NCBI RefSeq assembly: GCF_002127325.2
Contig: NC_035443.2
Coordinates: forward strand, 118,236,646-118,300,645
Direction: 5' to 3'
Length of the DNA stretch: 64,000 nt
From: Helianthus annuus
Lineage: Eukaryota > Streptophyta > Magnoliopsida > Asterales > Asteraceae
Position numbers and translations under genes: made by a program. Under the pieces are notes generated by a model. That model saw only the letters and a program-made list of their open reading frames with translations, was not told the DNA's origin and did no database searches. Shown in pieces: positions 40,472 through 52,665 of this stretch. The number at the start of each line of letters is the position of its first letter. The stretch's first letter is position 1.

Positions 40472-41681
40472 CTATTGCAGCAAACTTGACGGCTTCTGGT
40501 GTTCAGCTTTAACTTGCGTGCATGTCAAACATTTGGCCACGTAAGTGGGTATAGATTTCTTTAAACCTATCCACCAGTAATTTGCTTTTAAATCCTGGTA
40601 CATCTTGTCGCTTCTAGGATGAAATAAGTATTTGGAGCTATGGGCTTCTTGAAGAATTACGTCTCTAAGTCCTTCATAAATTGGAACCCATATTCGTCCA
40701 TTCAATCTTAGGATTCCATCCTTGCCATATGATAACTGTTCAGCAGTTACTCCTAATTTTTCATTTGGATAGTTAGCTTCTAACACAGCTTCCTTCTGAG
40801 CGGCTAACAACCTTTCACTCAAGTTGTTCCTCAATTCATTGCTCTTGGCATTGATCCTAATGGGCTTAACCCTTTCCTTCCTGCTTAAAGCATCAGCTAC
40901 AACATTCGCTTTGCCTGGATGGTAGCGAATTTCACAATCATAATCATTCAGTGTCTCCATCCATCGGTGCTGTCTCATGTTCAGATCCTTCTGGCTAAAC
41001 AGATGTTGAAGGCTCTTGTGATCAGAATAGATCACACACTTGGTACCATATAAATAATGCCTCCAAAGTTTTAGTGCAAATACAACGGCACCAACTCCAA
41101 ATCGTGGGTGGTGTAATTCTTTTCGTGCACCTTTAATTGTCGGGAAGCATAGGCAATAACTTTGCCCTTCTGCATAAGCACACATCCCATACCTGTGTGT
41201 GATGCATCATAGTAAACCACAAATTCTTCAATTCCTTCAGGCAATGTCAACACAGGTGGATTGCTTAACTTTTGTTTTAGAATATCAAAGGATTCTTGTT
41301 GCTTAGGTCCCCAATCAAACTTGATATTCTTACAAGTTAATGAAGTTAGGGGTGCAACAATCCTTGAGAAGTTTTCAATAAAACACCTATAATATCCTGC
41401 CAGACCCAAGAAGCTACGAATCTCTATAGGCGTCTTCGGCTCTTGCCAATTCATGATAACTTCAATCATAGCGGGATCCACCTAGATACCACGCTAGCTA
41501 ACCACATGTCCAAGAAATTGGACTTTACGAAGCCAAAACTCACATTTTGAAAACTTGGCGTAGAGCTTCTCTTGCTGAAGAAGTTTCAGAATACATCGAA
41601 GGTGCTTTCATGATCAGTGTGGTTCTTCGAATAAATGAGAATGTCATCAATGAAGACGATGACAAACTTGTCTAAGTAGGG
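40472..41681 (-). pseudogene. pol: Gypsy reverse transcriptase end, RNase H and integrase zinc domain
   Basis: From the C2 junction leftwards: [19 protein letters not shown] (active-site FIDD, about 41620-41676), a damaged stretch with stops, [19 protein letters not shown], the RNase H start [15 protein letters not shown], then after a frameshift near 41090 [20 protein letters not shown] and the H2C2 zinc region ([12 protein letters not shown] to [14 protein letters not shown]). The stop at 40472 ends it. Confidence 0.88.
41677..41681. repeat. C2 target-site duplication, left
   Basis: TAGGG, matched exactly at 60897-60901. Removing C2 and one copy restores the reverse transcriptase frame across the joint. 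Confidence 0.92.
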
Positions 41682-42103
41682 TGTTGGACCGTTGTTTGAT
41701 CCTAAAACGTTAGTCAAGGTAGCTCATCATCACATATAAAGGCGGAATCAGTACATATGACGTTACAACAGCTTGTCCTTTCAATTCCACTGCTTTTATT
41801 AGCTTTCTGAATGAATTCAGAGTTTCGGCTCCTAAGCACACACATACACATATGAGATCCGCTGATACAACTCCTATATATAGACGTCGTGGTTCGCTAA
41901 TATGACATGTCATATTTGCGGACCTGTTACATTTCGACCTAAAAGCGGACCGTTAATGTACCTAAAAGCGGACCTAAATACAAATGACCTTAAAAGCGAA
42001 CCTATGTCATAACTTTCTAAATTTGACAGTTTAAACCCCTGTTGACCAATCTTGACTTAGAACTTCTTGTAGACGTAGTCAACAGACATCCTATGCATCA
42101 ACA
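41682..42103 (-). repeat. C2 3' LTR
   Basis: 422 bp, TGTTGATGCATAGG to CGGTCCAACA on the minus strand. The polypurine tract CCAAGGGGGAGTC (plus 42104-42116) adjoins. AAAGCGGACC- and AAGCGAACC-type motifs lie at 41940-42003. Confidence 0.93.
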
Positions 42104-43727
42104 GACTCCCCCTTGGATGTTGACGTAGTCTTTATCAGTCTTCAGATCCGTAGTCTTCAGTCTTGATCTTTTCACCAACTCTCCAACTCTGTCTTCTCTT
42201 CGTAAGCATTCTTCACAAGTTCCAGGACTGTCTTCTAGCTCTAACTTCAAGCTTCCCATTAGCTGTTGATCCAGACTCCCCCTTTCATAGACTTCCCCTC
42301 TCAGTATGCTGGGATCTAAGGTATCTGGTTCAAGCTTTGACAATTTACCTCCATGGGAATAATGAAGTCTCCAAACCTGTTACTCAACCAATAACATTAC
42401 AATCTATCTTTTCTAAACAATAAAAACAAATTCAATCAGCTCTAAGAAATCCACTCAAGTTTTCAAGTTCAAGTTAATAACCCTGAACACCTGATTAATC
42501 TACTAAGTTCAATTTAATGACCCTGGTTGATCTTTTGACGAATCAAACTGATTTAGTAAAATCATTTTCAACTTTTTCTGAAAATAACAAGTATCAACTT
42601 AATGAACTTGTTTGTGACTTTGAAAAACACTTAACCTTCCAACAATATAAGCTCTCCTCATTCTTCAGCTCAGAATCTCCTGCATCTGCTTCATCTTTCT
42701 AGAATCCGACAATCAACTTTCCACTCTGGTTTGTCTAAAATAAAGCAGAAATAAAATCTTTTTGTATTTTAAATGTGATCTAAACTAAGAATTGAAATAA
42801 CAGAAAACTTAAATTGTAGAAAGTAAACTATTTACAGATTTTATTTTTGGTGAGCGTGTCAGGGAATCATATCAGCTTTTCAGACAAATTACAAGTACCG
42901 TTAAGCTATATTACATACTCAGACTTAAACAATTCACCTCAATTGTCGATATACTGATCCATCTTAAATTCTCACACAAACTTCAATCTATTCAGGATAC
43001 CGTTTAAGTGTCTTAAGAACTTAGATCAATTCATGTGTCCCACCTCTTGAATATACTCCCGTATCCAGAATCCCAATATTCAGTCTTACAGGCAAGAATA
43101 CTACAATGATGTCTGTACATAAATTAGGGGTTAAATGCGAGAACTGAGGGATCTCAGGTCAGAACTTCCGTTCAACAGAGAGATATTAGTTTTGACTCTG
43201 CAGTATGTCCCCTTTAGAGGATCTTTTCAGCCACAACAGATGATTATCAATTTTATTGTCTAATCAGCTGAGGGCTTTATGCTATATTTCAAGCATTTTG
43301 GATAAAGTATTAGCCAAGGACTAGGTCAGAACTACCGTTCAGCAGAAGTCCCGGAATAATACCCCAGACATCATAGAGTATAAACACCTAGTATATCAGA
43401 ATACGAGACCTATCAAACGAGATTTCAGGGGTTACCTATATATCCAAGTAGTGTTCCCCACGAATTTCACAAGTTTGAAATTTTAGGTTTATATCCCGAA
43501 TAAATTTACTAAATGTACGAAAACCTATCGACACATCGTTAGTGAGACTGTTTAACTCATTTTGTCTTTTCAAATCTTTAGCATACTGTAATTGTCTAGC
43601 CGATGTACTATCATTTTCCCTATAAACACAAGCTCTTTTTCAATTTTATCATGTTTTTGGATTTTTGCATTTTTTACTGTTTTTGTATTTTTCTGAAAAT
43701 AAACTATGTACAACTATCTATCTCCCC
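42104..43727 (-). other. C2 non-coding 3' region
   Basis: No sustained frame lies between the RNase H end and the 3' LTR. The conserved block described under C1 occupies about 43045-43625. No envelope-like gene is present, although many Sireviruses carry one here. Confidence 0.65.
43045..43625 (-). other. Conserved non-coding region, C2 copy
   Basis: Matches C1 32312-32885 and C3 45975-46625 in block order. Against C1 the identity is high over GGATATATAGGTAACCCC, TCTGGGGTATTAT, CGGGACTTCTGCTG and AAAGATCCTCTAAAGGGGAC. Confidence 0.75.
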
Positions 43728-44331
43728 CTAAATACCAAAACACGTAAAAAACCGACAAACCATCGCAGATTGTTTCTCGTCTTCATCCGCAACAGTACTC
43801 TCATCAACGCTCACAACCCCATCCGACACCGAAAGCAATTTCATACCATTAAATTTTAACAAATATTGAAACCGAATTTTATCAAAAGCTTTGGTATGCA
43901 AATCAGCTTTTTGTTCGTCAGTGTGGATTTTCTCAATTCGTATCAACTTTTTCTCGAAGCAATCGCGAATAAAGTGATGAAGAATTTCGATATGTTTAGT
44001 TTTAGCGTGATGTACTGGATTTTTAGTTATATTAATTGCGGCCTCATTATCAACAAACAGAGGTGTGTTAAGAAACTGCAAACCGTTGTCGCGCATCTGT
44101 TGCTGTATCCACAGGATCTGAGAGCAGCAACTGCTAGCAGAGACGTACTCCGCTTCACATGTAGATAGTGCCACAGATGTTTGTTTCTTACACTGCCAGG
44201 TAACCAATCTAGGACCAAAGAACTGGCATCCTGCAGTTGTTGATTTCGCGTTAACTTTGCAGCATCCGAAATCTGAATCGGAATACCCTTTGAGCGTAAA
44301 ATCGCCTTTTCTAGGATACCATAACCCCAAT
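43728..44331 (-). pseudogene. pol: C2 RNase H domain (C-terminal pol), after the C3 insertion
   Basis: LKGYSDSDFGCCKVNAKST, WQCKKQTSVALSTCEAEYVS, LFVDNEAAINITKNPVHH and AKTKHIEILHHFIRD are the Copia RNase H block. It continues the frame that ends at YLKGTPSL on the other side of C3 (52666). An extra tail after the LHTKAFDK motif (to SAMVCRFFTCFGI) is unusually long. Confidence 0.92.
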
Positions 44332-44985
44332 TGTAGGTCCCTCTTCGGAGGATGACGAACCTAAACCTTGTTATACAAACCCACTAGCGAGTGCGGAATC
44401 CAAGCTAGCAAGCAAACCGGGATGAGACAAGTATAAACACAAACACACAAGGGTTCACCGATTAACACCACTGTATTAATACGAATGAAGGTTCCGGTTA
44501 CAAGCACAATGTTTACAAATCTAACTTGCAAACTCTCTAGTGTGTGTGTGTGTTTTGATAGAATGCTCTCAAACTCTCTCTATGTGTGCATCTATCTAAC
44601 AAGCCTCTCAAGTCCCTTTCTCACAACACACTACAAGGGTATTTATATACCCAGCTCAACATGTCCTGTCCGAAGGATCCGATAGATTATCGAAGGATCA
44701 TCTATCGATGACAATGTGTTCGAAGGATCTACATATACTTCGAAAGATTTCATATCCTTCGAAGTCTAATATTATCCTTCGTAACATATCTTTCTAGGCC
44801 ATCGAAGGATCTATATTATCCTTCGATGAGCTATCCTTCGACACAGAACATTTACAAACATTTTCTAACTGTTTGGCCAAGTCAAACCAGGAGGACGGTT
44901 GACTTGGTCAACTTACAGGACTGACAAGGACATCGTTTACATCGTGACCGAATACAGACAAAGTACAGACACAAGTGCATCAACA
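44332..44985 (-). repeat. C3 3' LTR
   Basis: TGTTGATGCACTTGTG to GAGGGACCTACA on the minus strand. It contains about nine copies of ATCCTTCGA or its inverse TCGAAGGAT (44670-44840) and a TATATAAATACC box (plus ~44638-44650). Confidence 0.93.
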
Positions 44986-45974
44986 AACTCCCCCTTGGCT
45001 GTAGCTTTGTCTTTATCTTCTATGGTTGTAGACTCGTCTCGAACTTCGATGGTCTTTGGTCTTCGAGTTCTCAAAACTCTGATGTCCTTTCAAGTCTTCA
45101 ATGTCGGAGGATCTTCAAAGTCTTCACGTATTGAAAGCAGAGAGTGTATCAACAAACTACCCGTATCATGTAGGAAGTGTGTTAACAAACTCCCCCTTAA
45201 CATAAGCTCCCCCTTGAGTTATGCTCGTGAAATACTTTATCTTTATGAAGTGAGATCCTTGTGGTGTTGACGATGGTCAGCGGCAACTCGATCATCTTCA
45301 TCATTTGAGTGCCTTCACGTCGTGTCTTCATTCCAAAGCTTTGTCATCGACCATGTTCTCCTAGCCTTTAGAATCTGCACATGCAAGAAATCTAAACGCG
45401 TAATGAGAACAACTGCTTGGAATATAGTTAATCATAAACAAGTGACACACGGATGACCATGTCACAATCAAACACCGTCCGACAGTTTGAAAGTTTTTCA
45501 AATTTATCAATTTCAGATTTCAACTTTCAAAACATGCAAATTTCGACCGTTTATGAAGATTTAGTCATTTCGGTTTTCGTTCAGGTTTCAGGCAACGAAG
45601 ACTCGAGTTCCAACATCGTACGATCGAAAATAAAATAGAAGTAAAATCTTTTTGGCTTTTATAAAGTTTAAATTAAAACACACCTAAAATCTTTTTGGTA
45701 TTTTTGAACATTTGGAATGTAAGAACTGAAAGCAGTAAATTAAATATGTACAAACATTCTTTTTGCGAGTTTCGAGGGTAAGAGAATCATATCAGTGTAC
45801 GGTCATACCAAAACACTCTTGTTGTTCAGTTAGTTAACATTAAGATAAGCATCCTATAACAATTATCGGTATTGTTGTCCACTTAAGCTCAACTTATCAG
45901 ATGTAATCATGTTTAGGAGATACATTAAGGTATGATTTAAACTTACCGACCGGTGTTCATCCACATCACGACAC

Positions 45975-46625
45975 ATTCCCGTATCAAGGTATGCACGAGG
46001 GTTCATCTTACCGGTGAGTATACCGATTATCATCTGTTTGACCGTATATTGATGTGAGATTCTCACTTATTTTGATTTGAAAAACAAGCCCTATGTGATA
46101 GAATCACTTATTGATGAGGAACTTGATTTTCATATGCATGAGGGCACAGGAGCAAGTCCGTGAACAGGTCAGTACTTCCGTACAGCAGAGAGACGAACTT
46201 GACTCCCGGATAGAATGTGATATTTTATCACTTATTTGATATGGACATGTGATTGTTTATCACTTATTGAGGTCGAATGCAGTATGAATTATGTACACGT
46301 ATGTATAGTATCATGGAAGATCTAGACTTGCGTCCCCGTTATTTTTCGGTAAAAGATACAACCATGATACCCAGATGATAAGCAGCATAAAGACCGAATA
46401 TCTCAGAACCTCGGCAATCTATCAAACGAAATTTCGGTACTAAGACCATATGCCAATGAATGGTTCCCACCTGGTCTTCAGTCGATTAAGATTTATATCA
46501 CCCTGCACACTTTAAAATGATTGTGAGCCTACCGATACATCTTATATAGAGCTGCTTATCGTTTTTCATTTAAGGTTTAAAGAGGTTTGGGTAGACCACT
46601 GATGTACTATCATTTTCTCTTTTGC
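45975..46625 (-). other. Conserved non-coding region, C3 copy
   Basis: The most diverged copy, but AAATGATAGTACATCAG, GATGTATCGGTAGG, GATATAAAT, AAATTTCGTTTGATAG, TTCTGAGATATTCGGTCTTT, GGAAGTACTGACCTG and GATACGGGAATGTGT follow in the same order as in C1 and C2. Confidence 0.65.
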
Positions 46626-47003
46626 TCGCCAGGAAACTCATTTTTGCTTTTCTATTGTTTTTGTGCTTTTGAATTTTTCGATGTTTTTGGATTTTCAGAT
46701 TTTTGGATTTACTCCCCCTAAAATCAATAAACGAAGACAAATTTAAAACACAAAGATATTTACAAAATCGATTTTCCGATGTTGGTTTACTCTTGCTTGA
46801 CCTTAATGCCGTTTACCAAATTAAGTTTTTATCAGAAAAGATTTATCGAATTTTGGGAAAATCAGTTGGCACGTCGGTAAGCGGTGCGGACCATAACAAC
46901 ATTGACGAGTTTCATAAAGAAACAATCACGTGTGAGGTGATATTCGAGATCAACGTGTCAGGCCAAAGAGTGCTGTACGAGACGATATAATTCATATAGC
47001 AGC

Positions 47004-47575
47004 CTAAAAATCAACAAGTATATGAGAGATTAGAAATTTAAAAACCGTATCCTGCAACTGCTTCGTGCATTGCAAGGAATCTGAGCACTCTCCCAAACTG
47101 GACATCCACAGGATGTGGACTTCAAAGTCGATTTTGTAGCTACTGAAAAATCTCTTCACAGCAACACGATCAAAAACCTTTGGTTCCGGCTGGTCTTCCA
47201 CATTGCACCAGCGAAAGGTCTTTGTCTTTCTCTTTCAGAAGCGGTGTGCGGATGTTCAATCTACACCACGGCATCTGCACATCATTCATTGTATTCTTTC
47301 CTGAGAACCCGATTAAAAACCATAGCAACCAAATTTTGGCGCGTTCTTCATTTGGTCGAATTTTGCAACTTCATTCAACCACGTTCTTCTTCTTTCTCTT
47401 TTTCTTTTCTCTCTCTCTCCATCAATAGCAACAACATTCTCCTAGATATAACAATATTTCGGAGTAGTATGTCGCCAATCTTGTGCATGGACGCTCCACT
47501 ATCAACAATCCTAAGACTATCAATAGTTCCTCCTGGAACATCCTGCACACTCATTCAGAGATTAGTTGGAGAGGG
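47004..47575 (-). pseudogene. pol: C3 protease remnant and scrambled pol scrap
   Basis: Just after the gag stop the minus strand reads RIVDSGASMHKIGDILL, a Copia protease active-site region (DSGA), then decays. Further on, an open stretch (47004-47201) has no pol motif. Integrase, reverse transcriptase and RNase H are entirely absent, so most of pol was deleted. Confidence 0.65.
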
Positions 47576-50440
47576 GGACCCAAGCCTTCACAGACTTGGG
47601 TCGTCCGTCATCATCGAGAATTGTAACATCCATTTCCCGATGATTCGGAATTGATGCAGCTCCCCCTGAAACAGTTACCGGTTTTGGTATCCAAATCTGT
47701 TTCTGTTTTTCATGTTTAACATCCGATTTAACAGATTTTGTTTGGATGACCTCCGGTTTTAAAACTTTTTCAACTTCTTTTCTTTGTTTCTTTTTCTGTT
47801 TCTTTTCTCGTTGTTTAACAAAACGAGGGTCCTGTTTTGGTGAAACAGGTCTTTTATGGTAATTGTTACCATGGGGGGCATCAACTTTTGACTTTCTCTT
47901 GGTGAGATATGGACAATTCTTAATGATGTGTCCATACTCACAGCATTCAAAGCATGATCTCCGCTCAACAAACCTCGGAGTATCATAACTGTAACAGCTG
48001 GATGATGAACTTCGTGATCTTGAGGTACTTGGTCCTACATCACAACCGTTTGTTTGTTGTGTATAGTTGTTTTGACTGTTTCTTTTCAAAATTTTACTTT
48101 GTTTAACAGAATCCTTGTTGGATTTGTTTTTGAAAGTATCAATTTTATCAGTCCCTCTTGATTTCACGAAGTTTATCTTCCGATCCTTTTTCTTGTTTTC
48201 GCCCTGTTTGCCTTTTCTATTCTCTTGGGCGGCATGATGTTGTTCATGGGGATCATCAACCTTTGCTTTCAACTTATGAAGATATGGACAATTTCGAATT
48301 ATATGTCCAATTGTACCACATTCAAAACACATTCTCCGCTCTACAAGCCTCGGAGAAACATGTTGATGACCAGACGGAGAACCAGACACTGAACTTTGTG
48401 ATCTAGATGTGCTTGGACCTAAGTCACATCCATTTGTGTGTTGGGTATAATTGTTCTGATCATTTCGTTTTAAAATTCTAACTTGTTTTACAAAATCAAT
48501 GTTAGATTTATTTTGAAATGTTTCAAGTTTGTCCGTACCCTTTGATCCAACAAAGTTCACTTTCTGTTCTCTTTTCTTAGCTGGAGCTCTTTTGTTTTGC
48601 ACCCTTTGAACCTTAGGTTGCCCAACCTTAGATTGTTGAATTTTAGGTTGTGTAGCCTTAGGTTGAGTAGCCTTAGACTGCTCAACTTTAGGTTGTTGAA
48701 CCTTTGGTTCTTCAGTCTTAGGCTGCTGAATTTCTGGTGCTTGAACATTCTTGTTCTGAGCCTTCTTTCCCTGTACTTGGCCCTTACCCTTCCCAGAATT
48801 GACTTGTTGTTTTCGCTTAACCGGTAGTTTTTGGTTTCCGTATTGTTTTCTAACTTGTTCACACGGAATTGGTTCACATTGGGTTACGGTTACTTTGCTA
48901 CCTTTGTTTCCCAAAAACTTATCAGTACGTCCTTCAAAAATTTGTTCAATTAAATCTTGATTTACATTCTTAATTGAAAAATCTTTGTCAGAGTAGATCT
49001 TGCTATCTCCTTTGAGCGTATACAACAAGTTATTCCCTTCAGGGCTAACTACAAGGGATTCCATTGCCTTTGACTTTTCAGTCTTACTCGGTTTCACTGG
49101 TGGATCACACAGAATGTGATTCTCGATAGGAATATCTGTTGTAACCGAGTCAGACTGTTGCTTCACAATTTCTTCAGATTCATCGTCCGAAGAATCAGCA
49201 TCCTCAATAATGGGAGTTCCTTAACACACGATGTATCTGTCACGTTCTCAGATTCTGATTGCCCCGAGGATGATGTACCAGTTGTGAACCCGAGGCCTGC
49301 TGCAAAGTCATCTGGACCGAGTGGCACAGTAGGTTCAAAACGGGGCATATCCTCGTCATTAGGCAATTTGGAATAATTGTGATTCATTGGGGGAGGACAT
49401 GATTTGTAACCAATACATTTGGTATCCCCCTTTTTCCTTTGAACATCAATGATGTGATCCAATACAAAGCGGGAATTGGAATAGCTTTCCAATTTCTGCT
49501 TGATTGTCTCACATTCACATCGAGCTGTTGCTAACTCTACCATTTGTTTTTCAATTGTGTCAATAAGATTAGTATTAGCATGTTGTTTCCGCAGAACAGC
49601 CTTTTGTAATTCAGAAACATCATATTTTAATGACGCAATTGTTTCTTTAAATTCCTTTTCATTTCTGGTTAAAAATAAATTAGCTTCGGTTGCTTTAGAA
49701 AGGTCCACAATCAATTCTTGATTGTGTTTCTGTGTGATTTCAAACAAACTCTCCTTTTCTGCATATTCTAAACACTTAGCACATTCAACAACAGCAGAAA
49801 TAGAATCAGGTTTAGAATCACATACCTGACTGGAATCACTCTCAGGTGTTGGCCTTTCTGCATCAGAATTAATAACCTCCCTTGATGATTCACATTTAGA
49901 TCCATCCTCGCTCGAACTTGAACTTGAAGTTGTATCACCCTCAACTGAAGTTGAGACATCTTCATCTGAACTTCTGTCATGTTCAGAACTGTCATCATTT
50001 CCCGAGGATTCACCATTGCTTGCATCTTTGACAATTTCAGCATACAACGCCGATTTTGTCTGACTACTGTTCTTTGAATCAAGAGATGATGGTTCTACAG
50101 TAGAACGATGGTGTTGTAAACCAAATGGGGGTAATGGATTTCCATACAAGTCTGTGGTTGGAGCCGGCTTTACAGGAACTTGTATTGGATTGTCAAACCA
50201 ATCTGTTGTTATTTTCGGTTCACTTTGCCTTTGATTGGTAACTGATGCCCACTGATTTGCAGATATCATGGCAGCTGAAGGTGGGGCAATAGCCTGCATC
50301 CAAGCAGTCTTGAAATCTGTTGCAGATTGAGAAGCAGATGATTGCGTATCAGATGATTGCGGAGCCAAGGATGTTGTAGTCCACGCGGATGGATCCCATT
50401 GACTGTCTGGAGCTGGAGTTCCCCACCAACTCTGATTCAT
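47562..50440 (-). pseudogene. gag: C3 gag-derived protein with duplicated zinc-knuckle module, one frameshift
   Basis: It starts MNQSWWGTPAPDSQW at 50440. There is no UBN2 capsid-like region: the frame begins where the middle of the C2 gag (HKWWGTPTEK) would be. A Ser/Asp-rich part, a coiled coil (about 49500-49750) and CPPPMNHNYSKLPN follow. A one-base shift near 49215 moves to the second frame. That part has a KVQQPKVEQSKATQPK-type low-complexity run, then two ~130-residue copies of a module with KGTDK, NNYTQ-TNGCD-GPSTSRS and a CCHC knuckle (CFECGTIGHIIRNC and CFECCEYGHIIKNC). It ends VKAWVPLSN, as in Sirevirus gag. RNA binding is likely; particle formation is doubtful without the capsid part. 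Confidence 0.8.
47800..48555 (-). repeat. Tandem duplication of the CCHC module in C3 gag
   Basis: Two in-frame units of roughly 380-390 bp each (about 48170-48555 and 47800-48170). Both encode FV-S-GTDK, KILKRN-QNNYTQ and a zinc knuckle. They differ enough to show the duplication is older than the insertion, since the LTRs are nearly identical. Confidence 0.75.
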
Positions 50441-50459
50441 CTTTGATAAGAAAACTAAA

Positions 50460-51900
50460 TTCTATATCAGATCGACGAAGGATCAAATTATCGAAGGATC
50501 AACCGAAAGATCACACGAAAGACAAACACTAAACCGGTCTCGAAAGATGATCTTTCGTAAGTTGATACAAATGAAAATAAAAATGATTAGCAGATCTTGG
50601 GCTTTGGTGATTTTCTAAACGTGGGCTGTGCACAACAAATAACAAAATGACGGTGCTTTTGGGCCGTGGACACAAACAAACAATCAACAAAATTAATTTG
50701 TTACTTGGGTCGGTGCCTTGGGCCGTGATCCTTGGCAGTGAACACTAACAACAAACAACAAATATCTTTGACACTTTGGGCGGTGAAAACAAGAAACAAC
50801 AAAATTTTATTGGTCTATTTCTTGAACACCAATCAACGAACAAATGGTAGTGCCTTTGGGCGGTGCTTTAATATGGTATACTTCGAATTTTACTATCTAA
50901 TCCTTCGAATATGGGAATATGGAGTGGTCCTTGGGCGGTGCAAAACTGATTGACCAACCAATTATATTTTGCGGTGCAAAACAAACAATAAACAACAAAT
51001 TTAATTAGTCACTTGGGCGGTGGAATGGTCGAATTGAAGCACTTGGGCGGTGATGGCCAACCAACAAGAAAATGGGTGGTGTTCAACAACCAGATAAATG
51101 AAATGGCGGTGATTTAATATACCATCCTTCGAATTTTACGATGTTGGAATTTGGGCTGTTAATGAAACATGACCTTTCCCATCTTTTATTGGTCACTGGG
51201 GCGGCATAATCATGAAATTATTTAATTTCTTGTTGGGCGGCGGTGCCTTGGACGTGATCACAAACAAAAGTCAACAAAATTTATTTGTTTTCTTGGGCAG
51301 TGAGTACCAACAACAAACAAGAATTTTTTTTTTTTTTTTTTTTTTTGTGGGCGGTGCACGATAATCAACAAGATCCTTCGATATTAATATCTGATCCTTC
51401 GAGTATTGACGATGTTGGAAATTATTTTAATTTCTTGTTGGGCGGTGCACCACAGTCAATAACACATCTTTCAATGTTATTGAGGGGTAAAGGTGATTGA
51501 TGTGACCTTTGAACAGTTGGTTGACCCTACGCAACAAGCAACGTTGAATCTGATGATCTTTCAAAGTTGAATCTGATCCTTCGAACAAGAAAAATGATCT
51601 TTCGAAAAGCAAAAGTTGACCCTTCGAATTTTAGCTTGACCTTTCGAAAGTTTTTATGATCTATCGATTCTGTTGTTATGACCCTTCGAAAAGAACAAGA
51701 ATAAATATCTGATCTTTCCCACAAAATATCTTGATCTTTCGAAAACAACAAGTTGACCTTTCTATTCAAACAAATGACCTTTCGAAAAAGAATGATCTTT
51801 CGAATAATAAAAGGATGACCCTTCGAAGAACTGCTTGATCTATCGATTCTGTTGTGATCTTTCGAGATATGAAGAAATCAAGAACATTATGAACACAGCA
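50460..51900 (-). repeat. C3 leader arrays: GGGCGGTG-type and ATCTTTCGA-type motifs
   Basis: On the plus strand, GGGC(G/C)GTG recurs about 20 times between 50600 and 51460, often after CTTT or CTTG. GATC(C/T)TTCGA and TGACC(C/T)TTCGA recur about 20 times at 50470-50560, 50875-50910, 51125-51135 and 51365-51880. The second motif is also the one repeated in the C3 LTR. Together they fill nearly the whole untranslated leader. Confidence 0.85.
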
Positions 51901-52006
51901 AGAACACGGTGACTGTTAGATCTGCAGATTTGACGAAAAACTGACCCAAGACTTGAACAAAAACCCGGTTTTAAACAAGGTAAAGAGCCTTAGCTCTGAT
52001 ACCACT

Positions 52007-52660
52007 TGTAGGTCCCTCTTCGGAGGATGACGAACCTAAACCTTGTTATACAAACCCACTAGCGAGTGCGGAATCCAAGCTAGCAACCAAACCGGGATGA
52101 GACAAGTATAAACACAAACACACAAGGGTTCACCGATTAACACCACTGTATTAATACGAATGAAGGTTCCGGTTACAAGCACAATGTTTACAAATCTAAC
52201 TTGCAAACTCTCTAGTGTGTGTGTGTGTTTTGATAGAATGCTCTCAAACTCTCTCTATGTGTGCATCTATCTAACAAGCCTCTCAAGTCCCTTTCTCACA
52301 ACACACTACAAGGGTATTTATATACCCAGCTCAACATGTCCTGTCCGAAGGATCCGATAAATTATCGAAGGATCATCTATCGATGACAATGTGTTCGAAG
52401 GATCTACATATACTTCGAAAGATTTCATATCCTTCGAAGTCTAATATTATCCTTCGTAACATATCTTTCTAGGCCATCGAAGGATCTATATTATCCTTCG
52501 ATGAGCTATCCTTCGACACAGAACATTTACAAACATTTTCTAACTGTTTTGCCAAGTCAAACCAGGAGGACGGTTGACTTGGTCAACTTACAGGACTGAC
52601 AAGGACATCGTTTACATCGTGACCGAATACAGACAAAGTACAGACACAAGTGCATCAACA
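52007..52660 (-). repeat. C3 5' LTR with adjacent primer-binding site
   Basis: 654 bp with the same ATCCTTCGA copies as the 3' LTR. On the minus strand the LTR ends CCTACA, and AAGTGGTATCAGAGC (plus 51992-52006) is the initiator-methionine tRNA primer site. Confidence 0.93.
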
Positions 52661-52665
52661 CCAAT

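Larger units (their letters stand above)
44332..52660 (-). mobile_element. Copia/Sirevirus element C3, gag-derived and non-autonomous, inserted in C2
   Basis: LTRs of 654 bp (44332-44985 and 52007-52660) differ at three positions that I can see. CCAAT flanks both sides exactly (44327-44331 and 52661-52665). The primer site TGGTATCAGAGC adjoins the 5' LTR, and AAGGGGGAG precedes the 3' LTR. Inside are a 1.57-kb repeat-filled leader, a frameshifted gag-derived gene lacking the usual capsid region, a scrap of protease and about 2 kb of non-coding sequence. It is the youngest insertion of the nest and must have moved in trans. Confidence 0.93.

Noticed and set aside
47115..47654. Plus-strand frame of 179 codons across the C3 protease scrap
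   Set aside because: It is antisense to the gag end and the decayed pol, and has no known motif.
49116..50082. Opposite-strand and alternative frames over C3 gag
   Set aside because: Shadows of the gag coding sequence; composition and Ser/Asp-rich motifs fit only the chosen frame.
44485..52360. The identical 66-codon frames at 44485 and 52160 as duplicated genes
   Set aside because: They are the same antisense frame in the two LTRs of C3.
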